Source: AWTP1-13 sp963827545 (GTDB taxonomy: Bacteria > Pseudomonadota > Alphaproteobacteria > Rhizobiales > Hyphomicrobiaceae). From it: DNA of 64,000 bases. The notes under the pieces were generated by a model. That model was not told the origin of the DNA. It made no database searches and saw only the letters and a list, made by a program, of their open reading frames with translations. The translations under genes and the position numbers were made by a program. The DNA lies in contig CAWHBI010000049.1 in the NCBI GenBank assembly GCA_963827545.1, forward strand, positions 1 to 64,000. The letters run 5' to 3'. Shown one piece after another: positions 29,210 through 38,127 of the stretch. Position 1 is the stretch's first letter, and each line of letters begins with the position of its first letter.

Positions 29210-30451
29210 ATGCAGCTTTATCTGACAATCTCGGCTACCACTGCCGTGCTGCTCTCGGCCACTCTTGCAGCCCAAGCGGTGCAAGCCCAGCCGCATCCCC
29301 CACCTCAGCCCGCCAACTGCCGCAACACCGGAAGCTTCGAGCCTTGGCTGGACGGCTTCCGCAAGGAGGCGATTGCCAACGGCATTTCGCGCAAAACGGT
29401 GACCGCCGCACTCGACGGGATCACCTTGGACCCTGGCACCATCGCCCGCGACCGCAAGCAGGGCTTTTTTGCCCAGAGCTTCCTGGCGTTCTCCGACAAG
29501 CTGATCTCGCAGAACCGCATCCAGAACGGCCTCGCGCGCCTCAAGCAGCACCGCGATCTGTTCGCCAAGGTCGAGAAGGAGTACGGCGTTCCTGGCCCAG
29601 TGATTGCCGCGCTCTGGGCACTGGAGAGCGACTACGGCGCCAGCATGGGCAAGCTGTCCATCCTGCGCTCCCTTGCCACGCTTGCCTATGATTGCCGCCG
29701 CGGGGAGATGTTCCGCTCCGAGTTGCTGGACACCTTGCGCATCATCGATCGCGGCGATTTGACGCCAGAGGACATGATCGGGTCCTGGGCCGGGGAGCTG
29801 GGCCAGACCCAGTTTCTCGCGTCGCACTATCTCAAGCATGCGGTCGACTATGACGGTGACGGCCGACGCAACCTGATGACGAGCATCCCCGACGTCGTCG
29901 CTTCCACCGCCAATTTCCTCGTTCATCTCGGCTGGCAGCGCGACCAGCCTTGGCTGCAAGAGGTGCGGGTACCCGCCAATCTCGCGTGGGATCAGGCAGA
30001 TCTCGCCATTCAACATCCGCGCTCGAAATGGGCGGGCTGGGGAGTGACGCAGGTTGACGGCCGCCCGCTCACCGCCGATGCCGTGCCGGTCTCGTTGCTC
30101 CTGCCGATGGGACGCCATGGACCAGCGTTCCTCGCCCATGCGAACTTCCAGGTCTACCTGCAATGGAACCAATCGCTGAACTATTGCTTGACGGTGGCCT
30201 ACTTGGGCACCCGGCTCGCCGGAGGACCACCCATGAGCCGCGGCAGCCAGCCGGTGGCCGAGCTCACGATGGAGCAGGTCAAGGAGCTGCAGCAGCTCCT
30301 GGCGCTGCGCGGCTACGACGTCGGCGAAATTGACGGCAAGCTGGGCGCGGGCACGCGCGCCGGCGTCAAGGCGGCCCAACTCAAGCTCGGGCTGCCCGCC
30401 GATTCCTATCCCACGGCCGAGCTCATTGAGCGCCTGCGCGCGCTGCGATAG
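29210..30451 (+). CDS. Lytic murein transglycosylase (MltB/SLT-2 family) with peptidoglycan-binding domain
   Basis: 413 residues. Signal peptide to about residue 26 (LAAQAVQAQ). The transglycosylase domain runs about 40-335: the catalytic Glu139 in ALWALESDYGASMG, GSWAGELGQTQFLASHYL, YDGDGRRNLM and WGVTQVDGRPL are all family blocks. Residues about 345-413 are a PG_binding_1 domain (VKELQQLLALRGYDVGEIDG, TRAGVKAAQLKLGLP). It cleaves glycan strands to 1,6-anhydro products in the periplasm. Its 3' end overlaps the convergent GGDEF-EAL gene by 29 bp. Confidence 0.92.
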   Translation: MQLYLTISATTAVLLSATLAAQAVQAQPHPPPQPANCRNTGSFEPWLDGFRKEAIANGISRKTVTAALDGITLDPGTIARDRKQGFFAQSFLAFSDKLISQNRIQNGLARLKQHRDLFAKVEKEYGVPGPVIAALWALESDYGASMGKLSILRSLATLAYDCRRGEMFRSELLDTLRIIDRGDLTPEDMIGSWAGELGQTQFLASHYLKHAVDYDGDGRRNLMTSIPDVVASTANFLVHLGWQRDQPWLQEVRVPANLAWDQADLAIQHPRSKWAGWGVTQVDGRPLTADAVPVSLLLPMGRHGPAFLAHANFQVYLQWNQSLNYCLTVAYLGTRLAGGPPMSRGSQPVAELTMEQVKELQQLLALRGYDVGEIDGKLGAGTRAGVKAAQLKLGLPADSYPTAELIERLRALR

Positions 30452-33400
30452 GCAATCGATCGCTCATGTCCGTCGCCGGCGCATCCGGCTCCAGCACCCG
30501 GCCCGGGAAATACAGCGCCTCGATCTGTTCAGGGGGCCTCGGAGGGCTGAACAGGAAGCCTTGCATTTCGGTGCAGCCTTCCGATTTGACAGCGTCACGC
30601 TGCTGCTGCGTTTCCACGCCCTCCGCCGTGGTCTCCATGCCGAGCCCAACGGCCAGTGCGGCCACTGCCCTGACAATGGTGGCCGAGCCGGTACCGTCGG
30701 TGATGTCCTTGACAAACGAACGGTCGATCTTGATGCGGTCGAATGGGAAGCTCTGCAGATAGCTGAGCGAGGAGTAGCCGGTCCCGAAGTCGTCCATTGC
30801 GATGCGCACACCAAGCTCGCGCAGCTGATAGAGCATGGCGAGAGTAGCCTCACTATCCTGCAGCAGGATGGTCTCGGTAATCTCGAGCTCGAGCCTGTCC
30901 GGCGACAGGCCCGAGGCGGCAAGCGCGCCAACCACGGTCTGCACCAACCCCGGGCTGCGGAACTGCACCGGCGAGAGATTGACGGCGACTTTGACGTTGT
31001 CGGGCCAGCGCACCGTCCGAGTGCAGGCTTGCCGTATGGCCCAGTCGCCGAGCGGGATGATGAAGCCGATCTCTTCCGCCAGCGGGATGAAGGTGGCAGG
31101 CGGAATGAAGCCCTTGTCCGGGTGCCGCCATCGCATCAAGGCCTCGAAGCCGCTGATCCTGTTACTCTGGAGATTGACGACCGGCTGGTAGTAGAGCTCC
31201 AACTCGCCCGCAGCCAGAGCCTTGCGCAGGTCGTACTCCATGGCGCGCCGCTCCTGCATCAGCGCGTCCATCTCGGGCTCGAAGAAGCGGAAGGTGCCAC
31301 GGCCGTCAGCCTTGGCGCGGTAGAGCGCCAAGTCCGCGTTGCGCAGGAGCTGATCGGGCGAGAGCCCATCGGCCGGTCCGACCGCGATGCCCACGCTCGT
31401 GCCGATGATGACCTGGTGGCCGTCGATGTCAAAGGGCTGGGTGATTGCCTCGATCACACGCCGTGCCAGCGCCGTGGCGTCCGCCGGCTGGGCTATCGCC
31501 GCCTGCAGAATCGCAAACTCGTCCCCGCCCATGCGCGCGATCGTATCGGTGTCCCGCGCCAACAGGCGCAGACGATCGGTCACCGCCTTGAGCAGCTTGT
31601 CGCCGGCGGGGTGGCCGAGCGTGTCGTTGACGTTCTTGAAGTGGTCGAGGTCGAGCAGGTGCGTGGCCACGATATCGCCGCGCTTGACGCGCGCCAGCGC
31701 GTGCTCGATCCGCTCGCTGAACAGCACCCGGTTGGGCAGGCCTGTGAGCGCGTCGTGCATCGCCATGTGCACGATCTTGGCTTCGGAGCGACGCTGCTCG
31801 GTGATGTCCTGATGCGTGGTGACCGTGTTTCCATTGGCCATCGGCTTGGCCGAAACCACGATGTAGCGACCGTCGTGCATGCGCGTCGTGTATTGGCACT
31901 CGCCAGTGCCGACACGGCCCAGCATTGCTCGCATGACCTCGTCGGCCTTCCTCCCGGGAAGATCGCCGTTGGCGATGCGCTGTTCGATGATCATCAGCAG
32001 GTGCGTGCCCGGCTTCACCTGCTCGAGAGCGAGGCCGTACATCTCGGCGTAGCGACGGTTGGCGATCACGATGCGCTGATCGGCATCGAACATGGCAAGA
32101 CCTTGCACCATGTTGTTCAGCGCCGCGTCGAGTTGCATATTCTGCGCCTGCAGCTTCTCCTCGTGGGCCTTTACCAACCGGTGCTGCTGCTCCAGCTGCG
32201 CGTTGAGCCTTTCGCGCGCCGTGATGTCCTCGTGCGTGACCACGCGGCCGCCGTCCGCCGTCTGGGCGCGCGACACGCTGACGATGCGGCCGTCGGCCAG
32301 CTCCTGAATGCGCGAGGATCGCCGGCCGAAGTCGCCGGCCCAGCTGTCGACGAACTGCTCGGTATCCTTGACGTGATAGAAGCCGTTGGCCATGCGATAA
32401 TCGAAGATCTGGCGCACCGTGGTGCCGGGCTGCACCTGCTCCGGGGTGAGGCCGTACATCTCGGCATAGAGCCTGTTGCACACGATGAGCCGCTGATCGG
32501 CATCGAACATGGCGAGCCCCTGCACCATGTTGTTGATGGCCGCATCGAGCTGGACGTTGCGCGCCTGCAGCTGCTCCTCATGGTTCTTCAGCAGCTGGTT
32601 CTGCTGCTCGAGCTGTGCGTTGAGCTTCTCGCGCGCCGTGATGTCCTCGTGCGTGACGACGTGTCCGCCGCTGGCGGTGCGCCGATAGGTGACGTGGATC
32701 ACACGGCCGTCGGCCAGTCGGTGGATGGCAGTGGGGCGCTTGCCGAAATTGTCGACCAGCGTATCGACGTAGCCCGGGTCGCTCACGTCGTAGCAGCCGT
32801 TGGCGAACCGGTATTCCAGCGTCTGACGGACCGTCGTGCCGGGCACCAGCTGCTCCATCGTGAGCCCGTACATCTCGCCGTAGACCTTGTTGCAGACGAC
32901 GAGACGCTGGTTGGCATCGAACATGGCAAGGCCTTGCGACATGTTGTTGAGGGCTGCGTCCAGCCGCTCGTTCTGGTCCTCCAGCTGCTTCTTCAGTCGT
33001 TCCTGCTCGGAAATGTCGTGCAGCGTGACCACGTGGCCACCGGTGGACAGGAGCTGGGTGGCCACGGACAGCACGCGCCCATTGCCGGGCCTGGTGATGC
33101 GGTCGCTCGGCTGTCCCCCTCCGGCGCGGCGCAGCATGCCGGTCAATACATCGTCCGCGGTCATGCCGGGGTAGAGACCCCTGGCAAGGCGCAGCTCGAT
33201 GATCTGGTGCAGTGTCATGCCGGACTTCAGCTCTCCGGGAGGATGCCCATAGAGCTCGCCGTAGCGATCGTTGGCCAGAACGAGACGCTGCTCGGCATCG
33301 AACATGGCCAGGCCCTGCACCATGTTGGCCAGCGCCGCATCGAGCTGCTCGTTCTGCGCCTCGAGCTGGTCCTGGCTCTGCTTCAGCAGGCCGTTCTGGG

Positions 33401-34175
33401 CCTCGAGGCGGGCGTTCAGCTTTTCACGCTCGGTAACGTCGTCGAGGGCGTAACCGGACAGGCTGCTCAGGAGCGTGGCCAAACGGGCCGCGACCATCAC
33501 CAGCGCTGTCGTGCACCCCACCACGATCGCAAGCGTGGCGCCGCTCATGTGCCACGCTGGAACAACGACGGTGGGATCGGGAATGACGGTGATGGCCCCC
33601 ACGCCTGCCAGATGCAGGCCGCAAACGGCCAGTGTCATCAAAGCCGAAGCTAACCAGATCGCCGGACGGCGCGCCAACTCCCGATAGGCAAGCAGCGCCA
33701 GGCAGCAGAGGGCCACGGCCAGGACGTGGATGGGCACCGCGAGCAGGGCGTGGCGATGCAGTGCGCCCGGCAGGCTCAGGGCCTTCAGTCCCACGACGTG
33801 CGTCACGACAATGCCGGCACCGATGACGGCACCACCGGCCGCCGCGTGCCAGCGTCCGTCCGGTGCCGCCAGCGCGAAACCGGCGGTGGTGGCAACCGTC
33901 GCAACGAGAAGGGCCGCTGCGACCAGCATGGGATCGTAGCCGGTGGGCGCACCCCAGTCGTAGGCGCGGACCGCCAGGAAGTGCGTGGCCCAGATGCCTG
34001 CCGCGGCGCTTGTGCCGGCCAGGAGCAGCCAGGCCGCGCGCCCCCTGCCCTGCAGCTCGCGTGCGCGCGCGTGCGACTGAAGCGCGGTGAACGCCGCCGC
34101 GGCAGCGATCAGCACGGCAAAGAGCACGAGCCGCAAATCGAGCTGGGCCATGGCGCTTGCTGGCACGCGGTACAC
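30423..34175 (-). CDS. MHYT membrane sensor with four PAS repeats, GGDEF and EAL (bifunctional c-di-GMP enzyme)
   Basis: 1250 residues. The N-terminus has about seven membrane helices with three degenerate MHYT-like elements (GIWATHFLAV, GIVVTHVVGL, CGLHLAGVG), a putative gas/copper-sensing unit. Four tandem PAS_7-type modules follow, each opening with LDAALxNMVQGLAMFDAxQR and separated by LNAQLEQQ coiled linkers. The GGDEF domain is intact (RMGGDEFAIL) with an RxxD inhibitory site (RDTD) five residues ahead. The EAL domain is intact too (SGFEALMRW, MDDFGTGYSSLSYL, KIDRSFVKD, TAEGVET). It may make, degrade or switch c-di-GMP. ATG 34175 or 34151 (MAQLDLR) could be the start. Monocistronic. Confidence 0.93.
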   Translation of the reverse strand: MYRVPASAMAQLDLRLVLFAVLIAAAAAFTALQSHARARELQGRGRAAWLLLAGTSAAAGIWATHFLAVRAYDWGAPTGYDPMLVAAALLVATVATTAGFALAAPDGRWHAAAGGAVIGAGIVVTHVVGLKALSLPGALHRHALLAVPIHVLAVALCCLALLAYRELARRPAIWLASALMTLAVCGLHLAGVGAITVIPDPTVVVPAWHMSGATLAIVVGCTTALVMVAARLATLLSSLSGYALDDVTEREKLNARLEAQNGLLKQSQDQLEAQNEQLDAALANMVQGLAMFDAEQRLVLANDRYGELYGHPPGELKSGMTLHQIIELRLARGLYPGMTADDVLTGMLRRAGGGQPSDRITRPGNGRVLSVATQLLSTGGHVVTLHDISEQERLKKQLEDQNERLDAALNNMSQGLAMFDANQRLVVCNKVYGEMYGLTMEQLVPGTTVRQTLEYRFANGCYDVSDPGYVDTLVDNFGKRPTAIHRLADGRVIHVTYRRTASGGHVVTHEDITAREKLNAQLEQQNQLLKNHEEQLQARNVQLDAAINNMVQGLAMFDADQRLIVCNRLYAEMYGLTPEQVQPGTTVRQIFDYRMANGFYHVKDTEQFVDSWAGDFGRRSSRIQELADGRIVSVSRAQTADGGRVVTHEDITARERLNAQLEQQHRLVKAHEEKLQAQNMQLDAALNNMVQGLAMFDADQRIVIANRRYAEMYGLALEQVKPGTHLLMIIEQRIANGDLPGRKADEVMRAMLGRVGTGECQYTTRMHDGRYIVVSAKPMANGNTVTTHQDITEQRRSEAKIVHMAMHDALTGLPNRVLFSERIEHALARVKRGDIVATHLLDLDHFKNVNDTLGHPAGDKLLKAVTDRLRLLARDTDTIARMGGDEFAILQAAIAQPADATALARRVIEAITQPFDIDGHQVIIGTSVGIAVGPADGLSPDQLLRNADLALYRAKADGRGTFRFFEPEMDALMQERRAMEYDLRKALAAGELELYYQPVVNLQSNRISGFEALMRWRHPDKGFIPPATFIPLAEEIGFIIPLGDWAIRQACTRTVRWPDNVKVAVNLSPVQFRSPGLVQTVVGALAASGLSPDRLELEITETILLQDSEATLAMLYQLRELGVRIAMDDFGTGYSSLSYLQSFPFDRIKIDRSFVKDITDGTGSATIVRAVAALAVGLGMETTAEGVETQQQRDAVKSEGCTEMQGFLFSPPRPPEQIEALYFPGRVLEPDAPATDMSDRLPIAARAGAQ

Positions 34176-34417
34176 GCGAACCCCCGGGGATCTACACCCC
34201 GACTAAGTAACAACAGATGCTCAATGCGGTGTTAATTGCAGGCAGCAGGCACTTTATTTGAGTATTTCGGGCAATGGCCACATTCAATAGAGCATCCAAA
34301 AGTGCCTCACTGTGAGAGGCCGGGAAATACACTGGAAATGTTTGTTGCCAGATTCTGAACAAGAGCAGGGCTCGCGGCTACTGGACCAGCGGCGCTGCTG
34401 GCCCTAAGTCAGGGTCC
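34176..34417. promoter_or_regulatory. Divergent promoter region of the GGDEF-EAL gene and uvrC
   Basis: 242 bp without a gene. AT-rich centre (about 34230-34350) with a short palindrome CTCACTGTGAG near 34307. Presumed to hold both promoters; individual boxes not assigned. Confidence 0.35.
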
Positions 34418-36655
34418 ATGCCCCTGAAAAACACGCGCGAGGTGCTATTGGGCCCCGCCCAGGCGCGCAGCGACGGCAACGCTGCGAAGGCCGGACCCGC
34501 GGTCGTCGCCCAATATCTGAAAAACTTGCCGGGCTCGCCTGGCGTCTACCGCATGATCGATGCGGCGGGAACAGTCATCTATGTCGGCAAGGCGCGTAAC
34601 CTCAAGGCGCGCGTGACGAGCTATGCACGCGCCGGAAACCATTCGAACCGCATCGCGCGCATGATCGCGGCCACCGCCGCCATGGAGTTCGTGACGGTGC
34701 GCACGGAGGCGGAAGCGCTGCTGCTGGAAGCCAACCTGATCAAGCGCTTCCGCCCGCGCTACAACGTGCTGCTGCGGGACGACAAGTCGTTCCCCTACAT
34801 CCTGCTCGCCAGCGATCATCGCGCGCCGCAGATCCTCAAGCACCGCGGGGCGCGCAACCGCAAGGGCGAATACTTCGGGCCGTTCGCCTCCGCCGGGGCC
34901 GTCAACCGCACCATCAATATGCTGGAGCGGGCGTTCCTGCTGCGGTCGTGCTCGGATGCCGTGTTCGACAGCCGCACGCGGCCCTGCCTGCTGTTTCAGA
35001 TCAAGCGCTGCTCGGCGCCCTGCACCGGCGAGATCGGGCTGGAGGATTACAGCGCCCTGGTCGCGGAGGCCGTGCGCTTCCTGCGCGGCGAGAGCCAGAA
35101 CGTGCGCGAGATGTACCAGCGCCTGATGCAGGAAGCGGCCGAAAAACTCGACTACGAGCAGGCCGCCAAGTACCGCAACCGCCTGTGGGCGCTTGCCCAC
35201 GTCACCGCCGACCAAGCCATCAACCCGGAAGGCATCGAGGAGGCAGACGTGTTCGCCGCCCACCAGGACGCCGGGCAGACCTGCGTCCAGGTGTTCTTCT
35301 TCCGCTCGGGTCAGAACTGGGGCAACCGCGCCTATTTCCCGCGCGCCGACCGCACTTTCGCGGTGGAGGAGGTGCTGGAGAGCTTCATTGCCCAGTTCTA
35401 TGACGACAAGCCGGTGCCGCGTCTCGTCCTGCTGTCGCATGAGGTGCCGAACCGGGAGCTGCTCGCCGATGCGCTCTCAACCAAGGCCGAGCGCAGGATC
35501 GAGATCCGCGTGCCGCAGCGCGGCGCCAAGACCGGCGTGGTCGTGCACGCATTGCAGAACGCGCGCGAGGCGCTGGGGCGCAAGCTGGCGGAGAGCTCTT
35601 CCCAGCGTACCCTGCTCAGAGGCTTGCAGGAGCGCTTCGGCCTCGACGCAACGCCGCGCCGCATCGAAGTGTTCGACAACAGCCACATCCAGGGCGCCAA
35701 CGCGGTCGGTGCCATGATCGTCGCTGGCGCGGACGGGTTGGTGAAGAACCAGTACCGCAAGTTCAACATCAAGGCTGCCGATCTGACACCCGGCGACGAC
35801 TACGCCATGATGCGCGAGGTGCTCACGCGGCGCTTCAAGCGCCTGGTTCTGGATGAGGCAGAAGCGCCGGAAGGTGTCAGACCCTCCGGGTCTGACACCA
35901 TGGCGGAAACCTCAACGCCGAGCGCCGGTATCGCCACCGCAGATACGTCGAGCAACGGTGTCAGACCCGGAGGGTCTGACACCGCCGTCTCGCGCATCGA
36001 GCAGCCGCAGCCGCCGCCGATCGATCGCCGCGGCGGCAGCGCGCTGGCCTTCGGCGTTCTGCGGGCCGACACCGCAAGCGACGGCACGCCCGAGCCTGGA
36101 TCCGAGCCTCGATCCGAGCCTGGGCCCGAGCAAGCCGCCGCCTGTGCCACCAGCGACGAGGAGGACACCGATGCGATCACAGAGGAATTTCCCAACCGGC
36201 CCGACCTCGTGCTGATCGATGGCGGCCTCGGCCAGCTCGGGATTGCGCGGCGGGTGCTGCAGGAACTGGGCATTCGCGGCGTGGCCCTCGTCGGCGTGGC
36301 CAAGGGACCCGACCGCGACGCCGGTCGCGAGCATTTCCACATTGCCGGCCGCGACCGGCCGATGATGCTGGAGCCGCGCGATCCGGTGCTCTATTTCGTC
36401 CAGCGCTTGCGCGACGAGGCGCACCGCTTCGCGATCGGCACCCACCGCGCCAAGCGGAGCAGGGCGATCGGCGCCAACCCGCTCGACGAGATCTCCGGCA
36501 TCGGCCCAGGCCGCAAACGCGCGTTGCTGAAGCACTTCGGATCGGCCAAGGCCGTATCGCGCGCCGGGGTCGACGATCTCAAGGCGGTCGAGGGCATCAG
36601 CGCGCAAATGGCGCAGACCATCTACGATTTCTTCCACGAGCGGGCGAACCAGTAA
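34418..36655 (+). CDS. uvrC: Excinuclease ABC subunit C with a repeat-derived insertion
   Basis: 745 residues; UvrC is usually about 610-690. Nucleotide excision repair nuclease that cuts on both sides of a lesion with UvrB. The GIY-YIG domain is at the N-terminus (GSPGVYRMIDAAGTVIYVGK, then FVTVRTEAEALLLEANLIKR). The Cys-rich RPCLLFQIKRCSAPC and the UVR motif EAAEKLDYEQAAKYR follow. The RNase H-like 3'/5' nuclease region begins IEVFDNSHIQG and resumes at FPNRPDLVLIDGG. The C-terminal (HhH)2 is GIGPGRKRALLKHFG and VEGISAQMAQTIYDFF. Between about residues 485 and 588 is a roughly 100-residue non-family insertion containing two GVRPxGSDT peptides coded by 27-bp palindromes. It is upstream of pgsA-moaD-moaE. 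Confidence 0.95.
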   Translation: MPLKNTREVLLGPAQARSDGNAAKAGPAVVAQYLKNLPGSPGVYRMIDAAGTVIYVGKARNLKARVTSYARAGNHSNRIARMIAATAAMEFVTVRTEAEALLLEANLIKRFRPRYNVLLRDDKSFPYILLASDHRAPQILKHRGARNRKGEYFGPFASAGAVNRTINMLERAFLLRSCSDAVFDSRTRPCLLFQIKRCSAPCTGEIGLEDYSALVAEAVRFLRGESQNVREMYQRLMQEAAEKLDYEQAAKYRNRLWALAHVTADQAINPEGIEEADVFAAHQDAGQTCVQVFFFRSGQNWGNRAYFPRADRTFAVEEVLESFIAQFYDDKPVPRLVLLSHEVPNRELLADALSTKAERRIEIRVPQRGAKTGVVVHALQNAREALGRKLAESSSQRTLLRGLQERFGLDATPRRIEVFDNSHIQGANAVGAMIVAGADGLVKNQYRKFNIKAADLTPGDDYAMMREVLTRRFKRLVLDEAEAPEGVRPSGSDTMAETSTPSAGIATADTSSNGVRPGGSDTAVSRIEQPQPPPIDRRGGSALAFGVLRADTASDGTPEPGSEPRSEPGPEQAAACATSDEEDTDAITEEFPNRPDLVLIDGGLGQLGIARRVLQELGIRGVALVGVAKGPDRDAGREHFHIAGRDRPMMLEPRDPVLYFVQRLRDEAHRFAIGTHRAKRSRAIGANPLDEISGIGPGRKRALLKHFGSAKAVSRAGVDDLKAVEGISAQMAQTIYDFFHERANQ
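35873..35899 (+). repeat. 27-bp palindrome inside uvrC, copy 1
   Basis: GGTGTCAGACCC-TCC-GGGTCTGACACC, a perfect 12-bp inverted repeat with a 3-nt loop. It is translated as GVRPSGSDT within the uvrC insertion. Confidence 0.92.
35957..35983 (-). repeat. 27-bp palindrome inside uvrC, copy 2 (inverted)
   Basis: GGTGTCAGACCC-GGA-GGGTCTGACACC, the exact reverse complement of copy 1 (loop GGA against TCC), 57 bp downstream of it. Translated as GVRPGGSDT. Confidence 0.92.
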
Positions 36656-36763
36656 CCAGAGTGGCCCAGAGCGCCCCAGAGCACCCAAGTGTGCCCAAGT
36701 CGTGATCACCATGCCCGGTCTCATCCATTGACGCTCGAAGACCCAAGTGCTCTTGTCCGGCCT

Positions 36764-37360
36764 ATGAAAACTGCCGCCACCACGCCGGGGGCCGTCAGCG
36801 CAACCAGTCTGCCCAATGTTCTGACCTACCTTCGCATTCTGGCTATTCCGGCCGTCGTCCTGTGCCTCTTTCTCATCCCCGGCGATGCCGGGCGGTGGTG
36901 GGCGCTCGCCGTCTATATCGCTGCCTGCATCACCGACTGGCTCGACGGCTTTCTCGCCCGCGTGTGGCGGCAGCAGTCGCTGCTCGGACGCATGCTGGAC
37001 CCGATCGCGGACAAGCTGCTGGTCGGCACCACCCTCCTGATGCTGACCCATGACAACACGATCGATCGCATCAACGTGGCGGCGGCAGCCATCATCCTGT
37101 GCCGCGAGATCCTCGTCTCCGGTCTGCGCGAGTTCCTGGCCGAGCTCAACGTGCGGGTGCATGTCACCCAGCTCGCCAAATGGAAGACGACCGTCCAGAT
37201 GATCGCGCTGGGCGTTCTCCTGGCCGGGCCGGCCGGCGACAGGGTGCTTGCGGGCGTCACCTGGAGCGGCCTGGTCATGCTATGGATGGCGGCGCTGCTG
37301 ACGCTGTGGACCGGCTATGACTACCTGAAAGCGGCGGTGCGCACGGCGATCCAGCGCTAG
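36764..37360 (+). CDS. pgsA: CDP-diacylglycerol-glycerol-3-phosphate 3-phosphatidyltransferase
   Basis: 198-residue inner membrane enzyme for phosphatidylglycerolphosphate synthesis. The CDP-alcohol phosphotransferase signature is complete: DG-FL-AR-x8-G-RML-D-PIA-D (around WLDGFLARVWRQQSLLGRML). Hydrophobic helices on both sides fit six membrane spans, and LPNVLTYLRILAIPAVVLCL is the typical N-terminus. Start ATG 36764 (MKTAATT); the longer frame from 36689 is less likely. The 108 bp after uvrC contain imperfect 10-bp direct repeats. First gene of pgsA-moaD-moaE. Confidence 0.92.
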   Translation: MKTAATTPGAVSATSLPNVLTYLRILAIPAVVLCLFLIPGDAGRWWALAVYIAACITDWLDGFLARVWRQQSLLGRMLDPIADKLLVGTTLLMLTHDNTIDRINVAAAAIILCREILVSGLREFLAELNVRVHVTQLAKWKTTVQMIALGVLLAGPAGDRVLAGVTWSGLVMLWMAALLTLWTGYDYLKAAVRTAIQR

Positions 37361-37383
37361 TGTCCAGCCAGCTTGGACCTCTG

Positions 37384-37641
37384 ATGTCGGTGAAGATCCT
37401 GTATTTCGCCTGGGTGCGCGAGAAGACCGGCAAGGCCGAGGAGATCCTCGATCTGCCGGCCGGCGTGCAGACAGTGGCGGACCTGGTGGCGTGGCTCAAG
37501 GAACGCGGCCCGGAGTATGCGGAAGCCTTCGCACGACCCGGCGTGGTGCGTGCCGCAGTGGATCAGACGCATGTGCAGCCGACGGCCAGCATCGCCGGAG
37601 CGCGCGAGATCGCCTTCTTTCCGCCGGTGACGGGAGGTTGA
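37384..37641 (+). CDS. moaD: Molybdopterin synthase sulfur carrier subunit
   Basis: 85-residue ubiquitin-like protein beginning MSVKILYFAWVREKTGKAEE and ending FFPPVTGG, whose C-terminal Gly-Gly is adenylated and thiocarboxylated to carry sulfur to MoaE. ATG 37384 is chosen over 37360, which would add eight residues. Four bases separate it from moaE. Confidence 0.93.
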   Translation: MSVKILYFAWVREKTGKAEEILDLPAGVQTVADLVAWLKERGPEYAEAFARPGVVRAAVDQTHVQPTASIAGAREIAFFPPVTGG

Positions 37642-37644
37642 GAC

Positions 37645-38115
37645 TTGAGCGTTCGCGTGCAACGGGAAGATTTCGACATCGGCGTCGAGGTGGCCCGTCT
37701 CACCGCCGGCCGCACCGATATCGGCGCCATCGTCACATTCACCGGCACCGTGCGCGCCGAGAGCAACGGCGGAGCCATCGCCGGCATGACACTGGAGCAC
37801 TATCCGGGCATGACCGAGCAGGAGCTGACGCGTGTCGAGACCGAGGCGGGGAAGCGCTGGCCGCTGCAGGCAAGCCTCGTCATCCATCGCGTCGGCGCCC
37901 TGAAGCCCGGCGACAACATCGTGCTGGTGGTCACCGCCTCGGCGCATCGCGAGGCGGCGTTCGCCGCTGCCGAGTTCCTGATGGACTACCTCAAGACACG
38001 CGCCCCTTTCTGGAAGAAGGAATTGAGCGCGGACGGCAAGGAGCGCTGGGTCGAGGCGCGCGACAGCGACGACCGCGCCGCGGAGCGGTGGGAGATGCGG
38101 ACGGGAAAGCCCTGA
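37645..38115 (+). CDS. moaE: Molybdopterin synthase catalytic subunit
   Basis: 156 residues starting with TTG at 37645 (MSVRVQREDFDIG). Family motifs are GAIVTFTGTVR, LEHYPGMTEQEL, VIHRVGALKPGDNIVLV and the active-site region LMDYLKTRAPFWKKE with catalytic lysines. It converts cyclic pyranopterin monophosphate to molybdopterin with MoaD. The rare TTG start after moaD suggests coupling. Confidence 0.94.
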   Translation: MSVRVQREDFDIGVEVARLTAGRTDIGAIVTFTGTVRAESNGGAIAGMTLEHYPGMTEQELTRVETEAGKRWPLQASLVIHRVGALKPGDNIVLVVTASAHREAAFAAAEFLMDYLKTRAPFWKKELSADGKERWVEARDSDDRAAERWEMRTGKP

Positions 38116-38127
38116 AGCAGCCAGTGT

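Noticed and set aside
30330..33653. 1107-codon plus-strand frame opposite the GGDEF-EAL gene
   Set aside because: Antisense shadow: its Arg/His/Gly-rich periodic text follows the PAS repeats of the real gene, with no domain or ribosome site.
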